Source: Thiogranum sp963752745
GTDB taxonomy: Bacteria; Pseudomonadota; Gammaproteobacteria; DSM-19610
DNA length: 64,000 nt
Direction: 5' to 3'
NCBI GenBank assembly: GCA_963752745.1
Contig: CAVWAK010000019.1
Span: forward strand, 24,559 to 88,558
Shown: in pieces, positions 17,906 through 26,547 of the stretch
How the letters are laid out: each line of letters opens with the position of its first letter
Position numbering within the stretch: position 1 is the stretch's first letter
The notes under the pieces: generated by a model
What the model saw: only the letters and a program-made list of their open reading frames with translations
The model's database searches: none
Told to the model about the DNA's origin: nothing
Made by a program: the position numbers and the translations under genes

Positions 17906-18874
17906 GTGTTTTGCTGTACCGGTTGTGAAGTGCCATTACGTATAGCAGTGATTTGCGCAAGAATAGAAACCGCAATCTCTGCCGGTCGCTTGCTGCCGAT
18001 CGGCAAGCCGGCTGGACCCTGTATGCGCCCGATCTGTTCCGGACTATAACCCAGCGACGCCAGGCGTTTGCGCCGGGCTTCTGCCGATCGAGTCGAACCC
18101 AATGCACCGATGTAAAATGCCTGTGACTCCAGAGCAGCACTCAGACCCAGGTCGTCCTGGCGCGGGTCATGCGCCAGTGTAACAATCGCGGTACGCGCTT
18201 GCTCACTCAGACCTTGAATGACATCGTCGGGCATCTCGCGGCTATAGTGGACATCAGCGAGAGGAGCGGGGTGAGCAAAGTCATCACGTGGATCACAGAT
18301 GATAACCCGGTAATCGAGATGCAGGGCCATACTGGCAAGGTGGCGTGCGAGTTGGCCATCACCGATGAGTAGCAATTGCCAGGCAGGCCCGAAGGTCTTG
18401 ATCAGCTCTGTTGCCGATACATGGAATTCGGTGCCGCCATCGCCCGGGTGCAGGTTGGTCTCACCGCTGGACAAATCCACTGTTCGTGCCACCAGTTCGC
18501 CGTTGCGTAGTCTTTCCAGTAATTGTTTGATCGAATCAGGGTCGGTCAGTTGTTCGACCAGCACTTCCAGGCGACCGCCGCAGGGAAGACCCATGCGCGT
18601 CGCTTCTTGTCGGTCAACCCCAAAGTCCACCATGGTGGGTGTCGGACCTGCCAGTTCGCCATCGCGGTAGCGGCCTAGCAGTGATTACTCGACACAACCA
18701 CCCGATACCGAACCGACGAATTGCCCGGAATCATTCATTGCCAGCAACGAGCCGGGCGGACGAGGCGAGGAGCCCCAGGTCCTGATAACCGTTACCAATG
18801 CAACCTTCTGACCAGACTGCAGCCAGGCCAGGGTAGCTATCGAGGACCTCGATATCGTCAGCCTGTTCAGTCAT
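17902..18874 (-). pseudogene. XdhC/CoxI-family maturation factor, disrupted
   Basis: The full-length gene can be traced from an ATG at 18872-18874 (MTEQADDIEVLDSY). A +1 frameshift near 18829-18835 leads into WLQSGQKVALVTVIRTWGSS and SGGCVE. An in-frame TAA at 18685-18687 then interrupts the protein, after which the same frame continues (SLLGRYRDGELAG). The C-terminal NAD-binding half is intact (LLLIGDGQLARHLASMALHL and YIGALGSTRSAEARR), with an ATG at 18631-18633 that could give a 243-residue product lacking the N-terminal domain. XdhC inserts sulfurated Moco into molybdenum hydroxylases, here presumably the iorAB-like enzyme encoded upstream. Two lesions argue for real decay rather than one sequencing error. 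Confidence 0.75.
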
Positions 18875-18890
18875 CGATTAACCTGGCATG

Positions 18891-21098
18891 TCAGACGGAA
18901 CCCAGATCCGTATTCTTCAACGGGAACTGTCGAATGCGTTTACCGGTGGCGGCAAAGATCGCGTTCAGCACAGCCGGAGCCGCCACCGCGATGGTGGGTT
19001 CACCAATGCCACCCCAGAATCCGCCCGAGGGCATGACGATGACCTCTACCTTCGGCATCTCCGACATCAGCATCGACGGATAGCTATTAAAATTCTGTTG
19101 CTCGACACCGCCGTCCTTGATGGTGCATTCGCCATAGAGTAATGCCGAGAGTCCAAACACAAAGGAGCCTTCGACCTGGGCCTCGATTTGCTGCGGGTTG
19201 ACGGCGTAACCGGGGTCAGTGGCCGCAACGATGCGATGGATCTTGAGGTTTCCGCTTTTATCAACTGACACTTCTGCGCATGCTGCGACATGACTGGCAA
19301 AGGCCTTACAGACCGCCAGGCCACGATGCACGCCCTTTGCTGCGGGTTTGCCCCAGCCGGCCTTTTCCGCCACCGCGTTCAGAACCGCCAGGCTCTTGGG
19401 ATGATTGGCCATCAGCTTGCGGCGGAATTCGAGTGGATCCTTGCCGGCGGCATGCGCCAGTTCATCCAGGAAGGATTCCATATAGATTGCATTCTGGTTG
19501 ACGTTCACGCCACGCCAAAAGCCGGGTGGTACCGGCGGGTTGCGCATCGCATGCTCGACCAGCAGATTCGGGACCGTGTAGCTGATGCCATGATCGCCCT
19601 CGGGCAGCAAACCCTGGAAGGTAAACATGTCGACTCCGTCCTGCATCCAGTTCGGATTCACCGAGGCCAGTATCGACTGTCCCGAGATACGCACATGCAG
19701 GCTAACCAGGTCGCCCTTATCGTCCAGCCCGCCAACCATTTTGGCCTTGGTGATGGGGTGGTAGTGGCCGTGCTGCATATCCTCTTCGCGCGTCCACAAC
19801 AGCTTGACGGGTGTGCCCGGCATTTGTTTCGCAATGGCCACGGCCTGCTTGACGAAATCGTGGAAGGCGCCGCGTCTGCCAAAACCACCGCCAAGGTGGA
19901 TCTTGTAGACATCGCACTGGCTCGCCGGCAGCCCGGCGGCTTCGGCGGTCGCCTCAAGTGCTGCCTCGCCGTTTTGTGTCGGGCACCAGACCTCGCAGCG
20001 GTCGCTGGTCCAGCGCGCGGTGGCATTCATCGGTTCCATGGTGGCGTGGTTCTGGTAGGGATAAGCGTAGGTTGCCTCGACGGTTTTCGCGGCGCCCTGC
20101 AATGCTTTGCTGGCATCTCCGTTCTTGTTACCGACAAAGGCCTCTTCAGCAGTCAGTCCTTCATTCAGCATCTGCTCGATCGATGCACTGCTGAGCCTGG
20201 CGTTCGGACCCTTGTCCCAGGTGATCGGTAGTGCATCCAGTGCTGTCTTCGCCTGCCACCAGGTATCGGCAACGACGGCGACGGCATCATCCTCGACGCG
20301 TACGACCTTGCGTACACCGGGCATCTTGATGACCTTGGCGGCATCAAAAGATGCAAGCTTGCCCCCAAATGTCGGACACGCCTTGATGGCAGCATTGAGC
20401 ATACCTGGCAACTGCAGGTCGGCGCCGAAGACCTGCTTGCCGGTCAGTTTATCAACCGTGTCCAGACGCTTGACTGGCTTGCCGATGAGCTTCCAGTCCT
20501 TCGGGTCCTTGAGTTCAACCTCAAGCGGAGGGATCAAATCGGCTGCAGCCGCGGCTACCTTGCCATAGGTGGTGGTTCGCCCCGTCGGCTTGTGGGTGAT
20601 GACGCTCGCTGCCGCACTGCATTCATCCTTTGGCACACCCCAGGCCTCTGCAGCAGCTTCGATCAGCATCTCGCGGGCGACGGCACCACCCTTGCGAACA
20701 TATTGATGGCTGCCGCGGATCCCCTGGCTGCCACCGGTTGAGAAGCTGCGCCATACCCGGTCACGGGCGAGATTTTGTCCAGGCGTTGGATACTCAGTCG
20801 TCACTTTGGACCAGTCACACTCGAGTTCTTCGGCAACCAGTTGTGCCAGGCCGGTCAGGGTACCCTGTCCCATCTCGGAACGCGCAATCCGAATGATGAC
20901 AGTGTCATCCGGTTTTATGACAACCCAGGCATTGACCTCGGGTACTGCTGATGCCGACTCATCTGCAGCACCTGTCGCAGCCATGGCCGCGTGACTGCTC
21001 AATGGCAGGTATAGCCCAAGGGAAAAACCGGCACCCATTGTGGTGCTGCGAATGAGAAATTCCCGGCGCGAAATACTGACGCGTTCTTTCTTCATCAT
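18891..21098 (-). CDS. iorB: Molybdenum hydroxylase large subunit (isoquinoline 1-oxidoreductase beta type)
   Basis: The 735-residue protein opens with a Tat signal (SRREFLIRSTTMGAGFSL). It carries the split aldehyde-oxidase molybdopterin domains typical of IorB: MGQGTLTGLAQLVAEELECD, STGGSQGIRGSHQYVRKGGA, LGGGFGRRG, GFWRGVN and GGFWGGIGEPT with the Glu expected near the C-terminus. With the 2Fe-2S subunit it should hydroxylate an N-heterocycle or aldehyde in the periplasm using water and a Moco-cytosine-dinucleotide centre. It lies 21 bases after the small-subunit gene and upstream of xdhC and mocA, as in known operons. Exact substrate unknown. Confidence 0.85.
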   Translation of the reverse strand: MMKKERVSISRREFLIRSTTMGAGFSLGLYLPLSSHAAMAATGAADESASAVPEVNAWVVIKPDDTVIIRIARSEMGQGTLTGLAQLVAEELECDWSKVTTEYPTPGQNLARDRVWRSFSTGGSQGIRGSHQYVRKGGAVAREMLIEAAAEAWGVPKDECSAAASVITHKPTGRTTTYGKVAAAAADLIPPLEVELKDPKDWKLIGKPVKRLDTVDKLTGKQVFGADLQLPGMLNAAIKACPTFGGKLASFDAAKVIKMPGVRKVVRVEDDAVAVVADTWWQAKTALDALPITWDKGPNARLSSASIEQMLNEGLTAEEAFVGNKNGDASKALQGAAKTVEATYAYPYQNHATMEPMNATARWTSDRCEVWCPTQNGEAALEATAEAAGLPASQCDVYKIHLGGGFGRRGAFHDFVKQAVAIAKQMPGTPVKLLWTREEDMQHGHYHPITKAKMVGGLDDKGDLVSLHVRISGQSILASVNPNWMQDGVDMFTFQGLLPEGDHGISYTVPNLLVEHAMRNPPVPPGFWRGVNVNQNAIYMESFLDELAHAAGKDPLEFRRKLMANHPKSLAVLNAVAEKAGWGKPAAKGVHRGLAVCKAFASHVAACAEVSVDKSGNLKIHRIVAATDPGYAVNPQQIEAQVEGSFVFGLSALLYGECTIKDGGVEQQNFNSYPSMLMSEMPKVEVIVMPSGGFWGGIGEPTIAVAAPAVLNAIFAATGKRIRQFPLKNTDLGSV

Positions 21099-21119
21099 GA
21101 TTTCCCCCGCTTGTTAATA

Positions 21120-21563
21120 TCAACCGCAAGATGAATGCCAGCGCCGCACGCGGTTGAATGTTCCGCAGCGACAGATATTGGTTACGTTTGCATCGATATC
21201 GCCATCGCTCGGATCGGGGTTGTCTTTAAGCAACGCAGCAGCACTCATGATCATGCCTGGCTGACAGTAGCCGCACTGCGGCACATCGAGTTCTTCCCAC
21301 GCCTGCTGCAGCGGGTGAGTGCCATCAGCTGACAGCCCTTCGATAGTGGTGATTTCCGCTGATGCCTTGAGTGAAGAAACCGGTACGATGCAGGAACGTA
21401 TCGCGGCGCCATTGATGTGCACCGTGCAGGAACCGCAGATGCCGATGCCGCAACTGTACTTGGTGCCTGTCAGCCCCAGCTGTTCACGCAGCACCCATAA
21501 AAGCGGAGTCGAGCCATCTACATCGATGTCGACCAGTTTCCCGTTTATGTTCAGTTTTGTCAT
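21120..21563 (-). CDS. iorA: 2Fe-2S small subunit of the molybdenum hydroxylase, C-terminus frameshifted
   Basis: This 147-residue subunit has both 2Fe-2S centres: the plant-ferredoxin type (CGIGICGSCTVHI, plus a later Cys) and the helical type (CGYCQPGMIMSAAALL and CRCGTFNRVR). After RVR the read frame ends RWHSSCG. Removing one base at about 21148-21153 restores a normal tail (AGIHLAVDINKRGKS) whose TGA at 21095-21097 overlaps the ATG of iorB. The native end is therefore probably 21095. The subunit carries electrons from the Moco centre of IorB to an external acceptor. The shift is outside the cluster ligands, so function might survive. Confidence 0.8.
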   Translation of the reverse strand: MTKLNINGKLVDIDVDGSTPLLWVLREQLGLTGTKYSCGIGICGSCTVHINGAAIRSCIVPVSSLKASAEITTIEGLSADGTHPLQQAWEELDVPQCGYCQPGMIMSAAALLKDNPDPSDGDIDANVTNICRCGTFNRVRRWHSSCG

Positions 21564-21657
21564 AGCTCACTCCTGCGGAAAATTAGTCCTTCTCTCGAAT
21601 TTAGCAAGGATGATTCGCGATGACAAACCTTGCAGGATGTAAACCGGAAAGGGCATT

Positions 21658-21921
21658 TCAATTCAGCTTTCCATCCGGGGTCAGTGTGCAATCCATCGTC
21701 ACAACCTCCACGCCATTCATGATTCTTATCGTCAGCCGGTTATCATCAAGTTTCTCGATGCCTTCATACTGTGTTCCTGGCGGCAATTCGGCGCGATGGC
21801 TCTCAAAGCATTCGAGTCCCAACTCAGGGTCGATATCAGCTGCCGGGAGCCGTTGATCGCAAGATGCAAGCAATGCTGCGAGGGTGACGTACACAATTGC
21901 AGTGGGGAATTGCATGTTCAT
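21658..21921 (-). CDS. Small hypothetical lipoprotein
   Basis: The 87-residue protein has a short signal peptide ending in the lipobox LLASC. The mature part has two further Cys (LGLECFES and TMDCTLTP) that could form a disulfide. An AGGAG ribosome-binding site lies just before the ATG. No family was recognised. It lies between the molybdenum hydroxylase locus and the exported aldo/keto reductase, all on the minus strand. Confidence 0.6.
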   Translation of the reverse strand: MNMQFPTAIVYVTLAALLASCDQRLPAADIDPELGLECFESHRAELPPGTQYEGIEKLDDNRLTIRIMNGVEVVTMDCTLTPDGKLN

Positions 21922-21960
21922 GTGCTCCTGTCTGAAAAATGTGCTCTGACCCAGATTAAA

Positions 21961-22890
21961 CTACAAGGCTTCCATGTGACTAACCATGCGTTGACGCATT
22001 GCCGGCTCGGGCAGGCGGCCAAATCCGGCCCCCATGTTTTCTCGCATATGATCGACCCGTGTCGTTGCCGGGATCGCGACCGTGACTGCGGGGTGCGAGA
22101 CGATGAACTTCAGGAAAAACTGTGCCCAGTTGGTGCAGTCGAACTCGCCAGCCCATGTCGGTAAGGGCTTGTTCCGCACCTGGTCGAACAGATCACCGCG
22201 GCGAAAAGGCCGGTTGATGATTACCGCAACACCGCGTTCCGCAGCCAGCGGCAACAGGCGTTGTTCGGCCTCGCGGTCAAGAATGTTATAGGTAAATTGT
22301 ACGAAGTCGAAGTTTTCCCGCTCAAGCGCCGCCGCCAGTGCCTCGTGTCGGCGTCCATGTGACGTAGTGATGCCGATATAACGAATCTTGCCGTCGGCCT
22401 TCCAGGCTTTGAGCGTTTCCAGGTGTGTTTCCCAATCCAGCATATTGTGGATCTGCATGAGGTCAAGGCGAGATACGCCCCACAACCGCTGTGAGCGTTG
22501 CATCTGTTTGACGCCCAGCCAACGTCCGGGGGTCCATACCTTGGTCGCCGAAAACAGGCCCACATCATCGCCGAGGATATCCCGGCACTCGCCGATCACC
22601 TGCTCAGAGGAGTTATACATCGGCGAAGAGTCGACCATACCACCGCCCATGTCGAAAAAGGTCCTCAGGACCTGGGCACGCGCTGTTACCAGCTCCGGGT
22701 CGTCACCCACGTCAAAGGTCTGCGAGGTACCCATGCCGATGACTGGCACCTGTTCATCGCTGACCGGGACCCGCCGGGTGCGGATCGCCCGCGGCAAGGC
22801 AACACCCGGTGACAGCAAGCTTGCCGCCGCCAGCCCGGTGATTCCTTGCAGGAAACGGCGTCGCCTGGGTGATGCAGGGTCGCGGACCAC
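21961..22890 (-). CDS. Tat-exported aldo/keto reductase
   Basis: The 309-residue protein starts from GTG at 22890 behind GGGAGGAG. It has a Tat signal (RRRRFLQGITGLAAASLL) and then an AKR barrel. The catalytic Asp-Tyr pair is visible in FFDMGGGMVDSSPMYNSSEQ, and other AKR elements are DLMQIHN and AIPATTRVDHMRENM. Export of an NADPH-dependent fold is known for several Tat-dependent AKRs but its periplasmic role is unclear. The ribosome-binding site and leader are part of a repeat also found before the gene at 25322-26299. Confidence 0.75.
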   Translation of the reverse strand: MVRDPASPRRRRFLQGITGLAAASLLSPGVALPRAIRTRRVPVSDEQVPVIGMGTSQTFDVGDDPELVTARAQVLRTFFDMGGGMVDSSPMYNSSEQVIGECRDILGDDVGLFSATKVWTPGRWLGVKQMQRSQRLWGVSRLDLMQIHNMLDWETHLETLKAWKADGKIRYIGITTSHGRRHEALAAALERENFDFVQFTYNILDREAEQRLLPLAAERGVAVIINRPFRRGDLFDQVRNKPLPTWAGEFDCTNWAQFFLKFIVSHPAVTVAIPATTRVDHMRENMGAGFGRLPEPAMRQRMVSHMEAL

Positions 22891-22894
22891 TGGA

Positions 22895-23012
22895 CTCTCC
22901 TCCCGAATAATCTGCAGTCAACCAGCATTAAGCATAGTCTCTATCCGGATACGCTATAAGCCCGGTAAAAGAGGGGGCAAAGGGATTGAATAGTACTCCC
23001 TCTGCCCCCATT
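22895..23012. repeat. 118-base repeat with terminal hairpin, copy A
   Basis: It shares CCCGAATAA.CT.CAGTCAAC, TAAGCATA and TAAGCCCGGT with copy B at 26292-26409. Its right end is a GGGG-CAG hairpin (GGGGGCAAAGGGA 22973-22985 / TCCCTCTGCCCCC 22997-23009). It forms the 5' leader of the minus-strand aldo/keto reductase. Confidence 0.7.
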
Positions 23013-23046
23013 ATTGTCGTTATGTAAATAAAAAGGTCAAACAATT

Positions 23047-23340
23047 ATGGAATTACCACCGCGCGACGGAGATGGTTATCTCGTCGATATGAATGACTGG
23101 ACACCAGAGATCGGTCGGGCTATGGCCGAAGCAGATGGTGTTGAACTGGATGAAGTGAAATGGAACCAGATACTGAAGGCTCGAGAGTATTTCGATGAAT
23201 TCAGCGTGGTGCCCCCGATCCGGAAGTTCGCCAAGTACATGGGCGAAGATCAAAAGGGCATGTTCAAGATGTGGCACACCGGTCCCATGAAACCGATTAC
23301 CAAGTACGGCGGCTTACCCAAGCCGACCGGCTGTGTCTGA
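23047..23340 (+). CDS. tusE: TusE/DsrC-family sulfur carrier
   Basis: The 97-residue protein has the DsrC fold pattern: RDGDGYLVDMNDWTPEIGRA near the N-terminus, the helix WNQILKAREYFDEF, and the C-terminal arm GGLPKPTGCV. The penultimate Cys is the conserved sulfur-carrying residue (CysA). The second Cys of true DsrC, ten residues earlier, is absent, so this is a TusE-like member. It accepts persulfide sulfur from a TusBCD-type relay for tRNA 2-thiouridine or related trafficking. It is followed after 13 bases by a coiled-coil gene. A weak AAAGG lies upstream of the ATG. Confidence 0.85.
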   Translation: MELPPRDGDGYLVDMNDWTPEIGRAMAEADGVELDEVKWNQILKAREYFDEFSVVPPIRKFAKYMGEDQKGMFKMWHTGPMKPITKYGGLPKPTGCV

Positions 23341-23353
23341 ACGGAGAGTTACC

Positions 23354-23620
23354 ATGACGGGCAAGCAAAGCGACTTTGACAGGCTGGTGGATGAACTTGA
23401 GCAACAACGCGACGAGCTGTTGTTGAAAATACATCTGGCCAAGGCGGAAGCCACGGACGAATGGGAAGAGCTGGAAGATAAATGGCAGAACCTGCAGCAA
23501 CGCCTGCCGGAGGCGCGCAAAGCGGCCAGCGAATCGGCTGATAATATCGGCGCCGCACTGGGGCTGGTTGCCGAAGAAATCGGCAAGGCTTACAAACGCC
23601 TGCGCGACACGCTGGACTGA
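23354..23620 (+). CDS. Small coiled-coil hypothetical protein
   Basis: From the ATG at 23354 (after GGAGAG) the product has 88 residues and is almost entirely helical and charged. Heptad-like patterns run through FDRLVDELEQQRDELLLKIH and WEELEDKWQNLQQRL. There is no signal peptide or membrane segment. It sits 13 bases after tusE, so it is probably co-transcribed. The function is not recognised; an accessory scaffold is only a guess. Confidence 0.65.
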   Translation: MTGKQSDFDRLVDELEQQRDELLLKIHLAKAEATDEWEELEDKWQNLQQRLPEARKAASESADNIGAALGLVAEEIGKAYKRLRDTLD

Positions 23621-23630
23621 GTGGCGAAAC

Positions 23631-23653
23631 TGGAGTTTTTACTCTGACCCCAA
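23631..23653. repeat. GGGG-CAG repeat half
   Basis: GGAGTTTTTACTCTGACCCCA is one half of the GTCAGAGTAAAAACTCC family. It lies between two convergent genes. Confidence 0.6.
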
Positions 23654-23657
23654 AATA

Positions 23658-24686
23658 TTAAAAACCTTGCAAGACAATCTTTCCGATGGCTTTACCGGAC
23701 TCCAGTTCCTCGTGCGCAGCCTTCAGATTATCGGCATTGATCGTGCCGAGGTTTTTGCCGGAGGTGGTCTGGATATAACCCTGGTCAACCAAATCCGATA
23801 CGCGGTTAAGCAACCGACCCTGCTCGTCCATATCTGCTGCATTAAACATGGAGCGTGCAAACATAAACTCGATGTGTAACGACTGACTCTTTAACTTAAG
23901 CTTCATCACGTCCAGGGGCTTACCTGGATCATCAATCATGGCAATCTTGCCAAAAGGCGCCAGCAGCTCTGTATAGCTTTCGAAGTAAGATTCAGTACTG
24001 TTCAGACTGGCAACGTGCGTCACTTGACCAATACCCAGGGCCTCGATCTGTGGTTGAAGTGGTTGGGTGTGATCAACTACATGATCCGCCCCCAGCTTTT
24101 TCACCCAGGCTTGCGAGCTTTCGCGTGATGCGGTGGCGATAATAGTGGCGCCGGTGATGGCTTTGGCTATCTGAATTAAAATGGAGCCAACCCCACCGGC
24201 AGCACCAATAACCAGAATAACTTCGTCGGATGTCTCTTTTGAATCCGGACTTTGCTGGTGAATAGACAGATGTTCAAACAGCAACTCCCAGGCGGTGATT
24301 GATGTCAGAGGTAACGCGGCGGCTTCAGCATCAGACAGGCTTTTGGGTTTGTTGCCGACAAGTCGTTCATCAACCAGCTGATATTCGGCATTGCTGCCCT
24401 GGCGGTTGAGATCGCCGGCATAAAAGACCATATCACCAGGCTTGAATAGCGTAGCCGTCTCGCCAGTCGCGGCAACCTCACCCACGGCATCCCAGCCAAT
24501 CACTTTGTAGTCACCTTTGGCGGGAGCGACTTTCTGCCGAATTTTGTAATCCACCGGATTAACCGCAATCGCCTTGACCTTAATGAGCAAGTCGTGCCCG
24601 GTGGCAACAGGCTGAGGCAGCTCGATATCGGTTAACGACTCAGGGTCATTGATAGGCAGGGATTTGCTATAGCCAACAGCTTTCAT
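23658..24686 (-). CDS. Zinc-type alcohol dehydrogenase-like / quinone oxidoreductase
   Basis: The 342-residue MDR-superfamily enzyme starts MKAVGYSKSLPINDPESL. It has the GroES-like domain (KAIAVNPVDYKIR and VIGWDAVGEVAATGE) and the NADPH Rossmann motif (ILVIGAAGGVGSILIQIAKA). No Cys-His zinc ligand set is evident, so it is probably a zinc-independent NADPH:quinone or enone reductase of the ZADH type. It stands alone and is divergent from a truncated LysR remnant (24790-24915) that was probably its regulator. Confidence 0.85.
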   Translation of the reverse strand: MKAVGYSKSLPINDPESLTDIELPQPVATGHDLLIKVKAIAVNPVDYKIRQKVAPAKGDYKVIGWDAVGEVAATGETATLFKPGDMVFYAGDLNRQGSNAEYQLVDERLVGNKPKSLSDAEAAALPLTSITAWELLFEHLSIHQQSPDSKETSDEVILVIGAAGGVGSILIQIAKAITGATIIATASRESSQAWVKKLGADHVVDHTQPLQPQIEALGIGQVTHVASLNSTESYFESYTELLAPFGKIAMIDDPGKPLDVMKLKLKSQSLHIEFMFARSMFNAADMDEQGRLLNRVSDLVDQGYIQTTSGKNLGTINADNLKAAHEELESGKAIGKIVLQGF

Positions 24687-24789
24687 GGTCTTTCTCCAGT
24701 AGATTACCCAGTGGATGAAAGCGTAGACCTTGATTGCCTCACTTTAAATAGCATAATAACAGAAACGTTATAAAAAAATATTTGAGAAT

Positions 24790-24915
24790 ATGCTGTTAGA
24801 AGACCTTCAAGTCGTGTTCAAAGTGGCTGAATACCGCAGCAATACCGCAGCGTTCTTGCCTGAAAAAACTTACCCGATATGTAGTGGCCTGAAATGTCTG
24901 TTATTGATCAATTGA
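24790..24915 (+). pseudogene. N-terminal remnant of a LysR-type regulator
   Basis: The ATG at 24790 opens MLLEDLQVVFKVAEYRSNTA, the start of a LysR helix-turn-helix. It then loses similarity and ends at TGA 24915, inside the rhodanese gene start. A local duplication (ATACCGCAGCAATACCGCAG) lies where similarity ends. It is divergent from the quinone oxidoreductase gene, the classic LysR arrangement. Confidence 0.5.
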
Positions 24916-25277
24916 AAAAGAGTTTCTGGTGGTTGCCTTTCGGTCATGTGCCCGAAATCAACGCCGACGAGCTTAATGCGCGTCTCACCGGGGACAGGCC
25001 GCTGAAAATTATTGACGTTCGCAGTGGTGCGGAATGGCGGCGCAGCCACATACCCGGTGCAGTGAGTGTGCCTGTCAACGAACTAAAAGTTCGTATTGCT
25101 TCCCTGCAGCTTGATGCACAACAACCAATCATTGCCATTTGCCTGAGTGCCCATCGAAGCATACCTGCAGTACGTCTGCTTCAGGCACAGGGTTTTGAGA
25201 ATACTGTTCAGCTAAAAGGCGGTATGTTGGCCTGGTGGAACAAGAACTATCCCACCGAACAGGCTGGCCGGAAATAA
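24894..25277 (+). CDS. Rhodanese-like sulfurtransferase
   Basis: The 127-residue single-domain protein has EINADELNARL, the IIDVRSGAEWRRSHIPGAVSV strand/loop pair, and the active-site loop CLSAHRS with Cys near residue 83. The C-terminal element LKGGMLAWWNKNYP completes the rhodanese fold. It probably moves sulfane sulfur to thiol acceptors in the cytoplasm, consistent with a sulfur-oxidising host carrying TusE/DsrC proteins. It stands alone. The hydrophobic N-terminal FWWLPFG may associate with the membrane. Confidence 0.8.
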   Translation: MSVIDQLKKSFWWLPFGHVPEINADELNARLTGDRPLKIIDVRSGAEWRRSHIPGAVSVPVNELKVRIASLQLDAQQPIIAICLSAHRSIPAVRLLQAQGFENTVQLKGGMLAWWNKNYPTEQAGRK

Positions 25278-25321
25278 CTAACTATTTATCCCGGTGCATC
25301 GGTGTTATTGGGGTCTGTTGC

Positions 25322-26299
25322 TTACTGGCCCATAAAACCGACAGGCGGCAAAAGGGTTTCGGCATCGCTGATCACCACACGATGGTCAACACTGCTGACG
25401 TTTGCGGCCAACCAGGGGCGAAGTAACGTGAAAAGATCCGGCGCGTCCGCCAGAGCGGGTACGTACAGGATCAGGGTATCGCCGTCATTGTTTAGTTGAA
25501 CCTCATGGTGGATCCTGAGCGGTAGCGTTACAATTTTCATCGCTTTCCAGTTCACACGCGTGCCTTGTTTCTTGCGCTGGATGATCTCCGCAGCGAGGAG
25601 GTGCAACTCGGCGACAACACGCGCGCAGGCTTCCCGTTTCCGTCTCAGATCGCTGGCGTTTTCGAACTGGAATACCAGGCCGTCGTCGGTACTGCATGTC
25701 GGGCCCGCATCTTCGCTGAAACTCCACTGTGTCTTTGTGGCCCGGGTGCTTACCACCGGGTTCGCATTCGACAGTCGGGGCAGGGGTATCAGCTGCTTGC
25801 AGGGATGCAGGCTGCAGAATCGTGAAACAATGCGCTTTTCCAGGTCGGCCTGGTCGTCCGTTCTAGGGCCGCTTACCACCACCGGTTTATCATCCACGAT
25901 AAGATAGAGGCTGTTTCCGGGGCCGGAACCGGTGCGTACAGACGATTGTGTTGTCACTGTCTGCGCGAGTTCATCCAGCTCGGATGCCAGCTTTTCTACG
26001 GCGACGGCCCAACGTCTCAGTTTGCGTTGTCCCGGTTGGTGGCCCATTTCCTGACGTGCCAGCCTGGATTCCAATGCAAAGGCCGCAGCCAGTTCGGAAA
26101 TAGCGACATAGGCCAGGTCCGCTCGTACCGGGCCGGGCGCATCCTTCAGGCCGAGGGCAAGTTGGTCAAGGTAGTAAGCCGGTTCCATTATTTCTGCGCG
26201 GGGTTCGATCGCAGTGACGATACCGAGTGGTACCAGGCACAGAAGCAGTAGCGCCTGCATACGGTAGCGGCATGTACAACGGATTACGAGATTTTCCAC
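25322..26299 (-). CDS. Secreted hypothetical protein
   Basis: The 325-residue frame starts with GTG at 26299. An internal ATG (residue 14, MQALLLLCLVPLGIVTA) would give a cleaner signal peptide. The mature part is helical at first, with EMGHQPGQRKLRRWAVAVEK, and contains conserved-looking Cys (FCSLHPCKQ, TCSTDD and EACARV). No family was recognised. Its leader is copy B of a repeat also found before the exported aldo/keto reductase, so the two may share expression signals. Likely periplasmic. Confidence 0.55.
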   Translation of the reverse strand: MENLVIRCTCRYRMQALLLLCLVPLGIVTAIEPRAEIMEPAYYLDQLALGLKDAPGPVRADLAYVAISELAAAFALESRLARQEMGHQPGQRKLRRWAVAVEKLASELDELAQTVTTQSSVRTGSGPGNSLYLIVDDKPVVVSGPRTDDQADLEKRIVSRFCSLHPCKQLIPLPRLSNANPVVSTRATKTQWSFSEDAGPTCSTDDGLVFQFENASDLRRKREACARVVAELHLLAAEIIQRKKQGTRVNWKAMKIVTLPLRIHHEVQLNNDGDTLILYVPALADAPDLFTLLRPWLAANVSSVDHRVVISDAETLLPPVGFMGQ

Positions 26300-26409
26300 C
26301 CGAATAACCTACAGTCAACAGGCACTAAGCATACTCGCTACCGGATATGATGTAAGCCCGGTTGGAAGAGGGGGCGGAGGGATTCAAATTTAGTCCTTCG
26401 GTCCATTTT
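26292..26409. repeat. 118-base repeat, copy B
   Basis: Copy of 22895-23012 with a decayed hairpin (GGGGGCGGAGGGATTC / TCCTTCGGTCC). It lies upstream of the minus-strand gene at 25322-26299. Confidence 0.6.
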
Positions 26410-26414
26410 ATTGA

Positions 26415-26495
26415 CAGGAGATATAGTTATCAGAACCCTGCTAAAACCGCTATTTTATGTTCTGTTGCTGGTTAGCAACGTGATACACGCTAATT
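26415..26495 (+). pseudogene. Signal-peptide-only gene remnant
   Basis: After an AGGAGA sequence the frame reads IRTLLKPLFYVLLLVSNVIH, then AN and a stop. This looks like a complete signal peptide with nothing after it and no normal start codon. Probably the 5' stub of a lost exported protein. Confidence 0.25.
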
Positions 26496-26547
26496 AATAC
26501 TCTTTACTATTACCGGTTACTCCTGGTTTCCAGTTCTAATCAGTGCA

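Noticed and set aside
18685..18687. Idea that the TAA in xdhC is read through as a special amino acid
   Set aside because: TAA is not used for selenocysteine or pyrrolysine, and a frameshift lies in the same gene; decay or sequence error is simpler.
19290..20231. Long plus-strand frame (313 codons) opposite the iorB-like gene
   Set aside because: It is the mirror of a gene with clear Tat signal and molybdenum-hydroxylase motifs; its own translation shows no domain and no ribosome-binding site.
23047..23340. Calling this a true DsrC of the reverse sulfite reductase pathway
   Set aside because: It lacks the second C-terminal Cys and no dsrAB genes are nearby.
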